A stretch of 64,000 bases of DNA from Bacteroidota bacterium (GCA_023427985.1 JAEYZM010000026.1:76781-140780); one strand, 5' to 3'. Shown: positions 17,248 to 27,900, numbered from the stretch's first letter. Made by a program: numbers and translations. The notes: generated by a model not told the origin, from the letters alone.

Positions 17248-18588
17248 TTATTCTGTAAAGTCGAATGTTTCTAAAAATTTCGTGGTAAAGTTTCCAGCTC
17301 TAAAATTAGGATCCTTCATTAATTTTAAATGAAAAGGAATTGTTGTCTTCACACCTTCAATAACGAATTCACTCAATGCTCTTTCCATAGTGTTGATTGC
17401 TTCTTCACGTGTTTGTGCAACAGTGATTAGTTTCGCAATCATAGAATCGTAATTTGGTGGAATTACATAACCTGCATATACGTGTGTATCAACTCGCACA
17501 CCGTGTCCTCCGGGTGAATGGAAATTGGTAATTTTTCCTGGAGATGGTCTGAATCCATTCCAAGGATCTTCCGCATTAATACGACATTCGATCGCATGCA
17601 TACTTGGTTCGTAATTTTTACCAGATATTGGAATGCCAGCAGCAACTTTAATTTGTTCTTTAATTAAATCGTAATTAATAACTTCTTCAGTTACTGGATG
17701 CTCAACTTGAATACGTGTATTCATTTCCATGAAATAGAAATTACGGTGTTTATCGACCAAAAATTCAATTGTTCCAGCACCTTCGTATTTCACAGCTTGC
17801 GCTCCTTTTACAGCTGCATCGCCCATACGTTGACGTAATTCTGCAGTCATAAATGGAGAAGGAGATTCTTCTACCAATTTTTGATGTCTACGTTGAATCG
17901 AGCAATCGCGTTCTGATAAATGACATACTTTTCCAAACTGATCGCCTACTACTTGAATTTCAATGTGACGAGGGTCTTCAATAAATTTTTCTAAGTATAT
18001 ACCATCGTTACCAAATGCTGCACCAGCTTCTTGGCGAGCAGAGTCCCATGCGTTTTCAAATTCTTCATCTTTCCAAACAATACGCATACCTCTACCACCC
18101 CCACCAGCTGTTGCTTTCAATATTACAGGGTATCCAATTTCGTTCGCAATTTTAATCCCTTCTTTAACATCGTTTAACAATCCTTCAGAACCTGGAATCG
18201 TTGGTACACCGGCTTGCTTCATTGTATCTTTTGCCGATGCTTTATCGCCCATCGCATTGATTTGCTCTGGAGTTGCACCAATAAATTTAATCCCATAATT
18301 TCTGCAAATTTCAGAGAACTTCGCATTCTCCGATAAGAAACCGTAGCCAGGATGTATTGCATCGGCATTAGTAATTTCTGCTGCAGAGATTAGGTTTGGT
18401 ATATTTAAGTAAGAATCTTTACTAGGGGCAGGGCCAATGCAAACGGCTTCATCCGCAAAACGCACATGTAAACTTTCTCGATCAGCTGCTGAATAAACCG
18501 CAACTGTCTTAATGCCCATTTCCTTACATGTTCTAATGATTCTTAGAGCAATCTCACCTCTATTTGCAATTAATATTTTCTTAAACAT
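17248..18588 (-). CDS. accC: Acetyl-CoA carboxylase, biotin carboxylase subunit
   Basis: This ATP-grasp enzyme carboxylates the biotin on AccB, the first half reaction of malonyl-CoA synthesis. The 446 residues match the family length and show the start FKKILIANRGEIALRIIRTC, the glycine-rich ATP loop ATAGGGGRGMRIV, RDCSIQRRHQKLVEE and the catalytic FMEMNTRIQVEHPVTEEV. It is the last gene of the leftward fatty-acid cluster and is followed by a strong terminator. Confidence 0.97.
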   Translation of the reverse strand: MFKKILIANRGEIALRIIRTCKEMGIKTVAVYSAADRESLHVRFADEAVCIGPAPSKDSYLNIPNLISAAEITNADAIHPGYGFLSENAKFSEICRNYGIKFIGATPEQINAMGDKASAKDTMKQAGVPTIPGSEGLLNDVKEGIKIANEIGYPVILKATAGGGGRGMRIVWKDEEFENAWDSARQEAGAAFGNDGIYLEKFIEDPRHIEIQVVGDQFGKVCHLSERDCSIQRRHQKLVEESPSPFMTAELRQRMGDAAVKGAQAVKYEGAGTIEFLVDKHRNFYFMEMNTRIQVEHPVTEEVINYDLIKEQIKVAAGIPISGKNYEPSMHAIECRINAEDPWNGFRPSPGKITNFHSPGGHGVRVDTHVYAGYVIPPNYDSMIAKLITVAQTREEAINTMERALSEFVIEGVKTTIPFHLKLMKDPNFRAGNFTTKFLETFDFTE

Positions 18589-18643
18589 GATTTCTGGTCT
18601 TTTGTTAATAATTATTAGTCATTAGGCTGCCATGTAAATGAAA

Positions 18644-19132
18644 TTACATTGGCTCTACCAAGAATAAAGGTTGATCGTATTCAACTGGACTTGCATTGTC
18701 CACTAAAATTTTAACAATTTTTCCAGAAATTTCTGATTCAATTTCATTAAACAATTTCATTGCTTCAATGATGCAAACAACTTTTCCTGCTTTGATTTCA
18801 TCACCAACATTTACAAATGCAGGTTTGTCAGGTGAAGATGATCTGTAGAATGTTCCAATCATTGGCGACTTGATCGTAATCAAATTCGATGCTTCAGAAG
18901 TAGCCGAATTATTCGCTGCAGGTGCTGAAGCCGCTGGTGCCGATGCTACAGGAGCAGGCGCAGCTGCAGGCAATGCTTGAACTGGTGCTGCAGGAATCGT
19001 TGCATTAACAAAAGTTGGAGCGTTTGATTGTGCTTTGATTGTGATTTTAAAATCTTTTCTATCAATTGAAACTTCGCTAACCCCAGATTTAGCAACGAAC
19101 TTTATAAGTTCTTGTATTTCTTTAATATCCAT
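18644..19132 (-). CDS. accB: Biotin carboxyl carrier protein of acetyl-CoA carboxylase
   Basis: The 162-residue protein carries biotin between the two carboxylase half reactions. A short N-terminal helical region (MDIKEIQELIKFVAKSG) leads into a flexible Ala/Pro-rich linker (about residues 45-80) and a C-terminal biotinyl domain. The acceptor Lys126 sits in IIEAMKLFNEIE. It lies 22 bases after fabH and 55 bases before accC. Confidence 0.96.
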   Translation of the reverse strand: MDIKEIQELIKFVAKSGVSEVSIDRKDFKITIKAQSNAPTFVNATIPAAPVQALPAAAPAPVASAPAASAPAANNSATSEASNLITIKSPMIGTFYRSSSPDKPAFVNVGDEIKAGKVVCIIEAMKLFNEIESEISGKIVKILVDNASPVEYDQPLFLVEPM

Positions 19133-19154
19133 ATGCCTTTGAAATTTAGTTTAT

Positions 19155-20159
19155 TTATTTTGAATTATATGCCCATTTAATATATACTGCACCCCAAGTG
19201 AAACCACCTCCGAATGCAGCTAAAATAATATTGTCGCCTTTTTTTAATTGACTTTCCCATTCCCATAAACACAATGGAATTGTCCCATTGGTTGTATTGC
19301 CATAGCGATGGATATTTAACATTACACGCTCTGGTCCTACACCCATTCTTTGAGCGGTTGCGTCAATAATTCTTTTATTAGCTTGATGTGGTACTAACCA
19401 AGCGATATCATCTGATTTTAAATTATTTTTCTCCATAATTTCAGCAGATACATCGGCCATATTCGTAACTGCAAATTTAAACACTGCTTGTCCTTCTTGA
19501 TAGACATAGTGTTCTTTCGCATCCACTGTTTCATGACTTGCTGGCTTAGCAGAGCCACCAGCTTTTTGATGTAAATGAATTCTGCCAGAACCATCGCTTC
19601 TCAAAATAGAATCCATTATTCCATTTTCATCCTCGCTCGGTTCTAACAATACTGCTCCAGCACCATCTCCGAAAATTATGCAAGTAGTTCGGTCTTCGTA
19701 GTTAATAATGGATGACATTTTATCGCCACCAACAATAACCACTTTCTTATACATGCCAGACTCAATATACTTAGCCCCAGTTGTCAATGCATAAATAAAA
19801 CCTGAGCAAGCAGCGTTTATATCAAAACCAAATGCATTCTTTGCACCAACTTTATCGGTAATAATATTTGCAGTTGCAGGAAATTGCATATCGGGAGTAG
19901 TAGTAGCGCAAATCAACAGATCTATTTCAGAAGCTGAGATGCCTCGTTTCTCCAATAAACCTTTTACTGCTTCCGCCGCCATATCTGACGTGCCCTTACC
20001 TTCACCCTTAAGAATTCTTCTTTCTTTTATACCAGTTCTAGAGACAATCCATTCGTCTGTAGTATCAACCAATTTCTCTAATTCTGCATTGGTTAAAACA
20101 TAATCGGGTACATATCCATTTACAGCAGTAATTGCTGCACGAGTTTTGGTATTTGTCAT
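19155..20159 (-). CDS. fabH: 3-oxoacyl-ACP synthase III
   Basis: FabH condenses acetyl- or branched acyl-CoA with malonyl-ACP to start fatty-acid synthesis. The 334 residues hold the catalytic triad contexts: Cys118 in NAACSGF, His in VPHQANKRI, and Asn in YGNTTNGTIPL. The DEWIVSRTGIKERRI start is typical. Its start codon is only five bases beyond the T tract of a terminator-like hairpin that separates it from plsX. Confidence 0.96.
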   Translation of the reverse strand: MTNTKTRAAITAVNGYVPDYVLTNAELEKLVDTTDEWIVSRTGIKERRILKGEGKGTSDMAAEAVKGLLEKRGISASEIDLLICATTTPDMQFPATANIITDKVGAKNAFGFDINAACSGFIYALTTGAKYIESGMYKKVVIVGGDKMSSIINYEDRTTCIIFGDGAGAVLLEPSEDENGIMDSILRSDGSGRIHLHQKAGGSAKPASHETVDAKEHYVYQEGQAVFKFAVTNMADVSAEIMEKNNLKSDDIAWLVPHQANKRIIDATAQRMGVGPERVMLNIHRYGNTTNGTIPLCLWEWESQLKKGDNIILAAFGGGFTWGAVYIKWAYNSK

Positions 20160-20163
20160 ATTT

Positions 20164-20193
20164 AAAAAAATATCCCGCTAAAGTAGCGGGATA
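20164..20193 (-). terminator. Intra-operon terminator-like hairpin between plsX and fabH
   Basis: Read on the minus strand, a perfect 10-bp stem TATCCCGCTA / TAGCGGGATA with a 3-base loop is followed by seven T residues. It sits 24 bases after the plsX stop and immediately ahead of the fabH start, so it could end or thin transcription inside the cluster. Confidence 0.8.
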
Positions 20194-20216
20194 AATATAG
20201 ATTTTTTATTAAAAAC

Positions 20217-21155
20217 TTAGTTAAAACGAGCCTTTATTTTTTCGGTCATATTGGTTTGGACCATATCCATACACAACTTAATCATGTTTTTTATGGCGAT
20301 CTCATTGGAAATGCCATGACCAACAACTACTGGAGCATTTACACCTAGAACAGGGCTACCTCCGTAGTTTTCATAATTGAATCGATCGAAAAATTCGCTT
20401 TTAAAGCCATTGCCGATGGTGAGGTCGTGGAATGTTTCTGCTAGTTTAAGTACAACATTGCCCGTAAATCCATCACAAACAATCACATCTGCTTTATCGT
20501 TGAATAAGTCTCTGCCTTCAATATTTCCTATAAAATTGATATCTGTAGATGCCTTTAAAATCGGATATGCACCTTGTGTTAGTAGACTTCCCTTTTCTTC
20601 TTCTTCGCCAATATTTAGCAAACCTACTTTAGGATTATTTACACCAAATACGCTTTCAACGAAGATCGAACCTAGTATACCAAATTGCAATAACATCTCT
20701 GGTTTACAGTCGGCATTCGCTCCAACGTCTAACATTACACCAAAACCTCCATGCTCTTTAGGAATATAAGAACATATAGCTGGTCTACTCATACCCGGCA
20801 ACGCCTTTACACTGAACATTGATCCCACAAGCATTGCACCAGAATTTCCAGCACTTGCAAAGGCATCTAATTGTCCTTCTTTCAATAAGTGAAAACCGAT
20901 ATTAATGCTAGACTTCTGTTTTTGTGTAAGCGCTTTGGTTGGATGTTCGCCCATCTCAATGAATTCTTCGGTATGCATAAATTCAAAATTAGAAGCATTA
21001 AAACCTTGTTCTTCAATGATTTCCATTGCAAGTTTTTTGTTTCCAATTAGAACTAATTTATGCGAAGATGCGAATTCATTAAAAGCTAAAATTGCTCCCA
21101 ATACCGTAGCTTTGGGAGCAAAATCACCACCCATGATGTCAATACCAATCTTCAT
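20217..21155 (-). CDS. plsX: Phosphate acyltransferase PlsX
   Basis: PlsX makes acyl-phosphate from acyl-ACP for phospholipid synthesis by PlsY. The 312 residues begin IGIDIMGGDFAPKATVLGA and contain KQKSSINIG, ASAGNSGAMLVG and VCDGFTGNVVLKLAE, all typical. The gene follows rpmF by 14 bases in the standard yceD-rpmF-plsX-fabH order. Confidence 0.96.
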   Translation of the reverse strand: MKIGIDIMGGDFAPKATVLGAILAFNEFASSHKLVLIGNKKLAMEIIEEQGFNASNFEFMHTEEFIEMGEHPTKALTQKQKSSINIGFHLLKEGQLDAFASAGNSGAMLVGSMFSVKALPGMSRPAICSYIPKEHGGFGVMLDVGANADCKPEMLLQFGILGSIFVESVFGVNNPKVGLLNIGEEEEKGSLLTQGAYPILKASTDINFIGNIEGRDLFNDKADVIVCDGFTGNVVLKLAETFHDLTIGNGFKSEFFDRFNYENYGGSPVLGVNAPVVVGHGISNEIAIKNMIKLCMDMVQTNMTEKIKARFN

Positions 21156-21169
21156 CGGGGTAAATACAA

Positions 21170-21358
21170 TTAGTTAGCTGCGTTCTCTACAATTAACTTG
21201 CCTTTATAGTACAAGTTACCGTCTACAGTGTATGCTCTATGAGGCATGTGTACTGTACCTGTAGTTTGGCATACAACTAAAGCAGGAGCTTCCGCTTTAT
21301 AGTGAGTTCTTCTTTTGTCTCTTCTTGACTTAGAAAGTTTTCTTTTAGGATTTGGCAT
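21170..21358 (-). CDS. rpmF: Ribosomal protein L32
   Basis: This 62-residue protein of the large ribosomal subunit begins PNPKRKLSKSRRDKRRTHYKA, with the usual CQTTG and MPHRAY segments. Only one cysteine of the zinc ribbon pattern seen in some L32 proteins is present, so this is the zinc-free form. It lies between yceD and plsX. Confidence 0.96.
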   Translation of the reverse strand: MPNPKRKLSKSRRDKRRTHYKAEAPALVVCQTTGTVHMPHRAYTVDGNLYYKGKLIVENAAN

Positions 21359-21382
21359 AGCTCAAATATTTATTTCAAACAA

Positions 21383-21928
21383 TTAATTATCTCTTAATTT
21401 TTTTAAAGCTTCCCAGCGAGGGTCTATCACCACTTCTGGGCTATCTTTTTCTTCGGTAACATCGCCACTTAATTTTTTTAAAATAGCTAATGTTTCGGGA
21501 TTACACCCTTCTGAACCGTCTTCATTATCGGGATGAATGTGAACCAAAGGTATCGCAATAATTATGAATTCGTATAAGTAAGTACTTAAGTCGATTTCAT
21601 GTTCATTTCTACCCAATACAACGATTTCGTCCGACTGTTCAATGTCTTCATCACCTAATTTATAGATGATTTTTTCGTTGGTATTGAATGGGAAATTAAA
21701 CTCTTCATTGCATCTATCACAGGTTAATTCAACATCACCTTTAAGCAAAAACTCTGCTATAAACATTGTTTCTTGCTTATTAAACTCGACATTCACTTTC
21801 AATTTTGCTTTTTTGATAGGTGAATACTCGAATTTATCAAAGAACGAATCTTCAATTAAAAATTCGAAATGGTGTTTTCCGGCTTTTAAACCCGAAAAGG
21901 GTATAGAATACGCGTTTAACTTACTCAT
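21383..21928 (-). CDS. YceD/DUF177 family protein
   Basis: This member of the YceD family is almost always found next to rpmF and, in plants and bacteria, is linked to 23S rRNA accumulation. The start ATG at 21928 gives 181 residues beginning MSKLNAYSIPFSGLKAG; an upstream in-frame ATG at 21964 would add an unlikely extension. A single CDRC pair lies near residue 75 (ELTCDRCNEEF), and the C-terminal ends IDPRWEALKKLRDN, a typical DUF177 finish. Confidence 0.88.
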   Translation of the reverse strand: MSKLNAYSIPFSGLKAGKHHFEFLIEDSFFDKFEYSPIKKAKLKVNVEFNKQETMFIAEFLLKGDVELTCDRCNEEFNFPFNTNEKIIYKLGDEDIEQSDEIVVLGRNEHEIDLSTYLYEFIIIAIPLVHIHPDNEDGSEGCNPETLAILKKLSGDVTEEKDSPEVVIDPRWEALKKLRDN

Positions 21929-21994
21929 TCGATTTTTTAAGAGCCTGCAAATGTATAAAAACAAATTGGAATATGAAACGATTTTTTGAAATTG

Positions 21995-23056
21995 CTATTC
22001 TCCTCGATCTTTGCTCAACTTATGGATTTTCAAAGGATTGCTGTTGATTTCTTCAAATTCATGTCTTTTTCGGACAATATCAATCGCTTTATAGAGCGCT
22101 TCTCTGAATGAAGATTCATTAGCAATATTCTTCCCAGCAATATCGTAGGCAGTGCCATGAGCGGGTGAAGTTCTAACAAACGGTAAGCCTGCTGTAAAGT
22201 TGACGCCATTATCGTACGAAAGGCTTTTGAATGGTATCAAGCCTTGATCGTGGTACATTGCAAGTACGGCATCGAAATCTTTATAGTTATGATTCCCAAA
22301 AAACGCGTCGGGTGAATAAGGCCCAAAACACATGATATTTTTTGCCATTGCTTTCTCGATTGCAGGCATAATAACCTTTTCTTCTTCTTGTCCAATAACA
22401 CCTTTGTCGCCTGCATGTGGATTCAAACCAAGCACTGCAATTTTAGGTTTACGAATACCAAAGTCGGCCTTCAAACTTTGATTTAATATTTCAAGTTTAT
22501 GAATGATTTTTTCTTGAGTAATTGCATTTGCTACCTCTTTAATGGGTATGTGCCCGGTTACAAATCCGATTTTCAAATGATCATTAATCATTAACATCAT
22601 TGACTCTGCACCATTACTAATGCTTTGTAAGAATTCTGTATGACCTGGAAATTTAAACCCAGCTTGTTGCACGTTGTGTTTGTTAATGGGTAAGGTCACT
22701 AAGGCATCAATTTTCCCTTCAAGCACATCTTTTGCAGCTTTATCTAGTGAAATGAATGCATATTTGCCTGCGGTTTCGGTAGAGTTCCCCAATTCAATTT
22801 TTAATTCTTCTTGCCAACAATTGATGAGGTTCGCCCTTTTGTTATTAGCTTGAGATGCATCGTTAATGATATTGAAACTGAAATCTTGAATGCCTAATTG
22901 TTTTCTGTGGAAGGAAGTGGTTTTAGATGAACCATATACAATTGGCACACACAAATCAGTAATTCGAGTATCGAGCATTGTTTTTAGTAAAACCTCAATA
23001 CCAATACCATTAACATCACCTATACTTATTCCTATTTTTAATTTATGTTCAGACAT
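21995..23056 (-). CDS. pdxA: 4-hydroxythreonine-4-phosphate dehydrogenase
   Basis: PdxA oxidises 4-phosphohydroxy-L-threonine in the DXP-dependent route to pyridoxal 5-phosphate. The 353 residues show ISIGDVNGIGIEVLLK, metal-binding His in FPGHTEFL, LGLNPHAGDKG and MYHDQGLIPFK, and the closing FVRTSPAHGTAYDIAG. It heads the leftward cluster, 66 bases ahead of yceD. It is divergent from rsmA. Confidence 0.95.
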   Translation of the reverse strand: MSEHKLKIGISIGDVNGIGIEVLLKTMLDTRITDLCVPIVYGSSKTTSFHRKQLGIQDFSFNIINDASQANNKRANLINCWQEELKIELGNSTETAGKYAFISLDKAAKDVLEGKIDALVTLPINKHNVQQAGFKFPGHTEFLQSISNGAESMMLMINDHLKIGFVTGHIPIKEVANAITQEKIIHKLEILNQSLKADFGIRKPKIAVLGLNPHAGDKGVIGQEEEKVIMPAIEKAMAKNIMCFGPYSPDAFFGNHNYKDFDAVLAMYHDQGLIPFKSLSYDNGVNFTAGLPFVRTSPAHGTAYDIAGKNIANESSFREALYKAIDIVRKRHEFEEINSNPLKIHKLSKDRGE

Positions 23057-23120
23057 CTTGAAGATTTATAGTTATAATTTTTGCAAATTAACTAAAATTG
23101 TGAAAAATATACTTAATCGA

Positions 23121-23915
23121 ATGCAAGTAAGGGCGAAGAAACATTTGGGTCAACATTTTCTAACAGATAAAAATATTGCAGAAAAAATAGTTAAAAGTTT
23201 GCAATTTAATGAAGAAGAAAAGCACGTGTTAGAGGTTGGACCGGGCATGGGAGTCTTAACAGATTTCATGGTTGAGGATGTTCGAATAGATCTAAAAGTG
23301 GTAGATATTGATGTAGAATCTATTGCTTTTCTTGAAAACAAGTATCCTGAATTAAAAGGCCGAATTTTATCGGCAGATTTTCTGAAATTAGATTTGAGCA
23401 AGGTATTTGAAACAGCGGGAAATATCAGCATAATTGGGAATTTTCCTTATAACATATCATCGCAAATATTATTTCATGTAATTGATCATAAATCTGTGGT
23501 TGAAGAAGTGGTAGGAATGTTTCAGAAGGAAGTAGCTGAGCGTGTAGCATCAAAGCCAGGTTCAAAAGAGTATGGGATATTAAGTGTGTTGATGCAAGCG
23601 TATTATCAAATTGATTATTTATTTACTGTTCCTCCAGGAGTTTTTAATCCGCCACCCAAAGTGAAGTCGGGCGTTATTCGTGCGAGTAGAAGAATAGATG
23701 ATGTATTACAAGGAGTCAATGAGGCTTTATTCAAATCTATAGTAAAAGCAGCTTTCAATCAAAGAAGAAAAACATTGAGAAATGCATTGGCATCGTTCAT
23801 CAATAAAAATATTAGTGCAAAAAATATTTTTGATTTGAGAGCAGAACGATTAAGTGTAGAAGATTTTGTAGGATTAACAAAAATGATATCGGATGAAAAT
23901 TCTCGCAGTAGATGA
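23121..23915 (+). CDS. rsmA: 16S rRNA dimethyladenosine transferase
   Basis: RsmA/KsgA dimethylates two adjacent adenines near the 3' end of 16S rRNA. The ATG at 23121 gives 264 residues beginning with the conserved RAKKHLGQHFLTD; upstream in-frame codons would run antisense into pdxA and were not used. Motifs are LEVGPGMGVLTDFM for SAM and NFPYNISSQILFH in place of the usual NLPY. The C-terminal helical domain has FNQRRKTLRNAL. Its last 23 bases overlap the next gene. Confidence 0.95.
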   Translation: MQVRAKKHLGQHFLTDKNIAEKIVKSLQFNEEEKHVLEVGPGMGVLTDFMVEDVRIDLKVVDIDVESIAFLENKYPELKGRILSADFLKLDLSKVFETAGNISIIGNFPYNISSQILFHVIDHKSVVEEVVGMFQKEVAERVASKPGSKEYGILSVLMQAYYQIDYLFTVPPGVFNPPPKVKSGVIRASRRIDDVLQGVNEALFKSIVKAAFNQRRKTLRNALASFINKNISAKNIFDLRAERLSVEDFVGLTKMISDENSRSR

Positions 23916-24825
23916 TTTGCATAATTCTTTCGAAACCGAGTTGCGCAAACACGGTCATGAAGTAGAGTATAAGTTAGATCTTAGTACTACATCGGCATTA
24001 ATTAAAATCATTAATGAATACGATGCATTAGTTGTACGTTCGAAATTTTATATCAGTAAAGAGATTGTCGATGTATTGCCACGTGGTTTTATTGTTGCAA
24101 GGGCGGGAGCGGGGATGGATAATATAGATGAGCAATATGCGCTTGAGAAGGGGGTCCGATTGATTAATGCGCCGGAGGGGAATAGGGATGCGGTGGCGGA
24201 ACATGTGATTGGGTTATTAATTACATCGTATCGGAATATTTTGAAGAGTGATTCGGAGATTCGTACAAGGAAATGGTTGAGAGAAGAGAATAGAGGCATA
24301 GAGCTAAAAGGGAAAACCATTGGTATTATTGGCTTTGGTAATACAGGGTCGAGTTTGGCTAAGAAGTTGAGTGGATTCGAAATGAGAATTTTAGCATACG
24401 ATAAATATTTGTCTAAAATAGAACACAGTGGTATAGAACAGGTGTCTTTAAAAGTGCTCAAAGAGGAGTCCGATATAATTTCGATGCATGTTCCTCTAAC
24501 GTCAGAAACATGTCATATGCTAAATGCTGAGTTCTTTAATTCCTTGAGGAGAAAGCCATTTATTATAAATGCATCTAGAGGCAAAGTCATAGAAACGTCA
24601 GAATTGGTTAAAGCAATAAAATTTGGCAAAATTTTGGGTGCTGCTTTAGACGTACTTGAAAACGAAAAGTTTGAAAGTTATAATACTGCAGATAATGAAT
24701 GGTTTGCAGACTTACTTTCGAGCCCAAGAGTAATAATGACGAGCCATATAGCGGGATGGACACAAGAGTCTTACCGCAGAATTTCAGAAGTTTTGGTTCA
24801 AAAATTACTCCAGAGCCAAGTATAG
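23893..24825 (+). CDS. D-isomer-specific 2-hydroxyacid dehydrogenase (SerA-like, no ACT domain)
   Basis: The 310-residue NAD-dependent enzyme has the substrate domain first, then the Rossmann motif IGIIGFGNTGSSLAKKL. The catalytic Arg (NASRGKVIETSEL), Glu (ALDVLENEKF) and His (MTSHIAGWT) follow in order. It looks like 3-phosphoglycerate dehydrogenase or a close hydroxyacid reductase without the C-terminal regulatory domain. The 23-base overlap with rsmA suggests coupled translation. Bases 24090-24260 are strikingly G-rich compared with the rest. Confidence 0.85.
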   Translation: MKILAVDDLHNSFETELRKHGHEVEYKLDLSTTSALIKIINEYDALVVRSKFYISKEIVDVLPRGFIVARAGAGMDNIDEQYALEKGVRLINAPEGNRDAVAEHVIGLLITSYRNILKSDSEIRTRKWLREENRGIELKGKTIGIIGFGNTGSSLAKKLSGFEMRILAYDKYLSKIEHSGIEQVSLKVLKEESDIISMHVPLTSETCHMLNAEFFNSLRRKPFIINASRGKVIETSELVKAIKFGKILGAALDVLENEKFESYNTADNEWFADLLSSPRVIMTSHIAGWTQESYRRISEVLVQKLLQSQV

Positions 24826-24904
24826 ATAACTTGTTGAAAACGAAAATAGTAAGCGATATTGTATATTATTGGTAAAAAAAACTGTAACAATTCTCTTACT
24901 TTTA

Positions 24905-24937
24905 TTTGGAATTAACGTTTTTTAACAATTATCTTTA
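24905..24937 (+). promoter_or_regulatory. Possible Bacteroidota-type promoter for the TonB receptor block
   Basis: TTTG at 24905-24908 and TATCTTTA at 24930-24937 (7 of 8 to TAnnTTTG) are separated by 21 bases, 37 bases ahead of the receptor start. The match is imperfect. Confidence 0.35.
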
Positions 24938-24973
24938 TGATTATTTAAAATTAAAAACCCTTAGATCAATATT

Positions 24974-27900
24974 ATGATGAGAAAGTTCTACGCATTCTTA
25001 ATCTTATCTATTGTTGTACTAAGTAATAACCTAATGGCTCAGCAGAGTTCAGGGGAGTTACGTGGTAAAGTAGTAGATTCAAAGACTAAAGAGGGGTTGC
25101 CGTTTGCAGCAGTAGTTGTTGAACAAGAAGGTTCACAAGTCGCATTTGCAACTGCAGATTTTGATGGTAATTACATCATCAAACCTATTACCCCAGGTAA
25201 GTACGATGTTCGTGTAAAAATTATCGGTTACAACGAACGATTAATCAATGGTGTAATCATTACATCAGGGAAGCAGACGTATTTGAATCCCGACTTAGTG
25301 CAAAGTGTCAAGAACTTGCAAGAAGTTACGGTAACAGATTACGCAAAACCTTTGATTGAGAAGGATAACGTGTCTACAGGAGGTACATTAACTTCTGAAG
25401 AGATTGTTAAGTTGCCTACTCGTAACATTAACTCTTTGGTATCCACAACAGCTGGTATTTATCAAGCTGACGAGGGAGGTGCACTGAGTGTTAAAGGATC
25501 ACGTTCAGATGCGAACGACGTTTACATTGATGGTGTAAAAGTTAGAGGTATAGCTAACTTACCTCAAAATGCTATTGAGCAGATTAGTGTTATAACAGGT
25601 GGGGTTCCTGCACAATATGGTGATGCAACCGGGGGTATTATTACAATTACTTCGAAAGGGCCATCTCGTAAATTTTATGGTGGTGTGGAAGCTGTAACTT
25701 CTGAATTTTTAGATGGTTATGGTTACAATTTGGTGAGTGCAAACGTAAGTGGACCACTTTTATTGAAAAAAGGAGAAAATGCTGAAACTTCTAAACCAGT
25801 TTTAGGCTTTTTTGCTTCAGGAGAATTAGAAACTCGAAGAGATCAAAACCCTTCATACGTAGGTGCGTACAGAGCAAAATCTGATTATCAAGAATACATC
25901 AGAAACAACCCTACTCAGTTCAATTATAATGGTGGAGTAATTTCAACTATTCCTACTGCAAACTTTGCAGGCAACAACGTGCTTGAGAAAGTAAAAGCTC
26001 AAGATAATAATGAAAACAGAAACTTCAACTTCAACACTCGATTAGATTTCCAACCATCTAACAACAGTATTTTTGCAGTTGGTTTATCGGGAACCTTACA
26101 AAGATTAAGAATATACAACAGAAATAATATGTTGTTTAATTCTGATAATAACGCTGAGCAAATCAGAAATAGTTTCAGAACATTTGCTCGTTACACTCAG
26201 AAATTTAATCAAGGTACTGATGAAAATGCAGGTTTATTAAAAAATGCATATTATACGATTCAAGCAGACTTTTCAAGAGATTATATTACACAACAAGATG
26301 TAAATCATAAAGATGATTTATTCCGTTATGGTCACATCGGTAAATATGAAACATTTAGAGGTGATGCGATCAATTTATTGACATCAACTGGTGCTTTGGA
26401 CACAATCTATGGTTCAGATGGTAATATATATACTTATTCAAACATAAACACTGTAAATGGTAAAGTTGATACTGGCTTTCTATTCACGCCTGGCGATGCA
26501 AATCCCTATTTAGCAAACCATAATACAGGCTTATTAAATTTCATAGATGCTTTACCTGCTAATCAACAATTTGATATAACTGGTGCTTCTGCATTCCAAA
26601 ATGCATCGGGTATCTTGAATGGTCAAAGTATTTTAGGTGCATATGGGGGCTTATTTAACTCTCCAGGAATTGTAAGAAACGTTTATCAAGAAACAGTACG
26701 CGATCAGTTTAGAGTTTCGGCAATCGCTTCTGCGGATATTAAAAATCACTCTATTCAAATTGGTTTGGAATACGAACAAAGAATAGAAAGTAGATTTTTA
26801 ATTAACCCAACTCGTTTGTGGACCATAATGCGTCAGCAACAAAATGCTTACTTGAGATTAGACAGATCAGCTTATAATGCGTTATCGGATACAGTTGATG
26901 TAACTGGCCCAGGTGTTAGAGTAAATGGTGATACATTATTATTCTCAACTGAGAATGAATACAATTCGGCAACTACAACTTTTGCTAGATCAATTAGAGA
27001 GAAATTAGGCTTAAATCCTGGAGATTTTGTCGATGTAGATTCTTATGATCCATCAACGTTCTCTTTAAATATGTTTGATCCTACAAATTTAATTGTAAAC
27101 ATGAACCCATCAGGTGGATTTTACACATACAATGGATTCTCTTATGATGGAAAGAAACAAAGCAAAAATGTAGCATTTGAAGACTTCTTCTCAGATACAG
27201 CTAATAGACCTATTGGAGCATTTAGACCAATATACATTGCTGGATTTATTCAAGACAAATTTACATTCAAAGACATCATCTTTAGTATAGGTGTTCGTAT
27301 TGACCGTTTTGATGCGAATCAACAAGTATTAAAAGATAAATATTCAATCTATGAAAGAAGAAATGCTAGTGAATTAGCATCTCGTCCAGCAAACATACCA
27401 GGTGATGCAGCAGTTTATGTTGACAATATAAATTCTTCTGCAAATGTTCGTGGTTATAGAGTTGGAGATGTATTTTACGATGCAACAGGTAACTTAGTAA
27501 CGGACGTTAACGCATTAAGAAGTAGTTCTTCTGGTACATTAACACCTTGGTTAACCAATCAAGCTATTGATCCAGTTACTGGTAATCCAAGAGTTACTGC
27601 AAGTGCGTTTAAAGATTACGAGCCACAAACGCAAATCATGCCACGTTTAGGTTTTTCATTCCCAATATCAGATGAAGCAAATTTCTTTGCAAACTATGAT
27701 GTGTTAACACAAAGACCTAGAAATGAGGTGACAGTTTACTCGAATCCTTTAAACTATTACCTACAATCATTAGGTGTACAAAACGTATTAATTGTTAGTC
27801 CGGACATTAAACCAGAAAAGACAATCAATTACCAATTAGGATTCAAACAAAGAATCGGACAAACTTCTGCATTGACATTAACAGCATTCTATCGCGAATT

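Noticed and set aside
22890..23120. N-terminal extension of rsmA
   Set aside because: The added residues run antisense through pdxA and precede the conserved RsmA start RAKKHLGQHFL.
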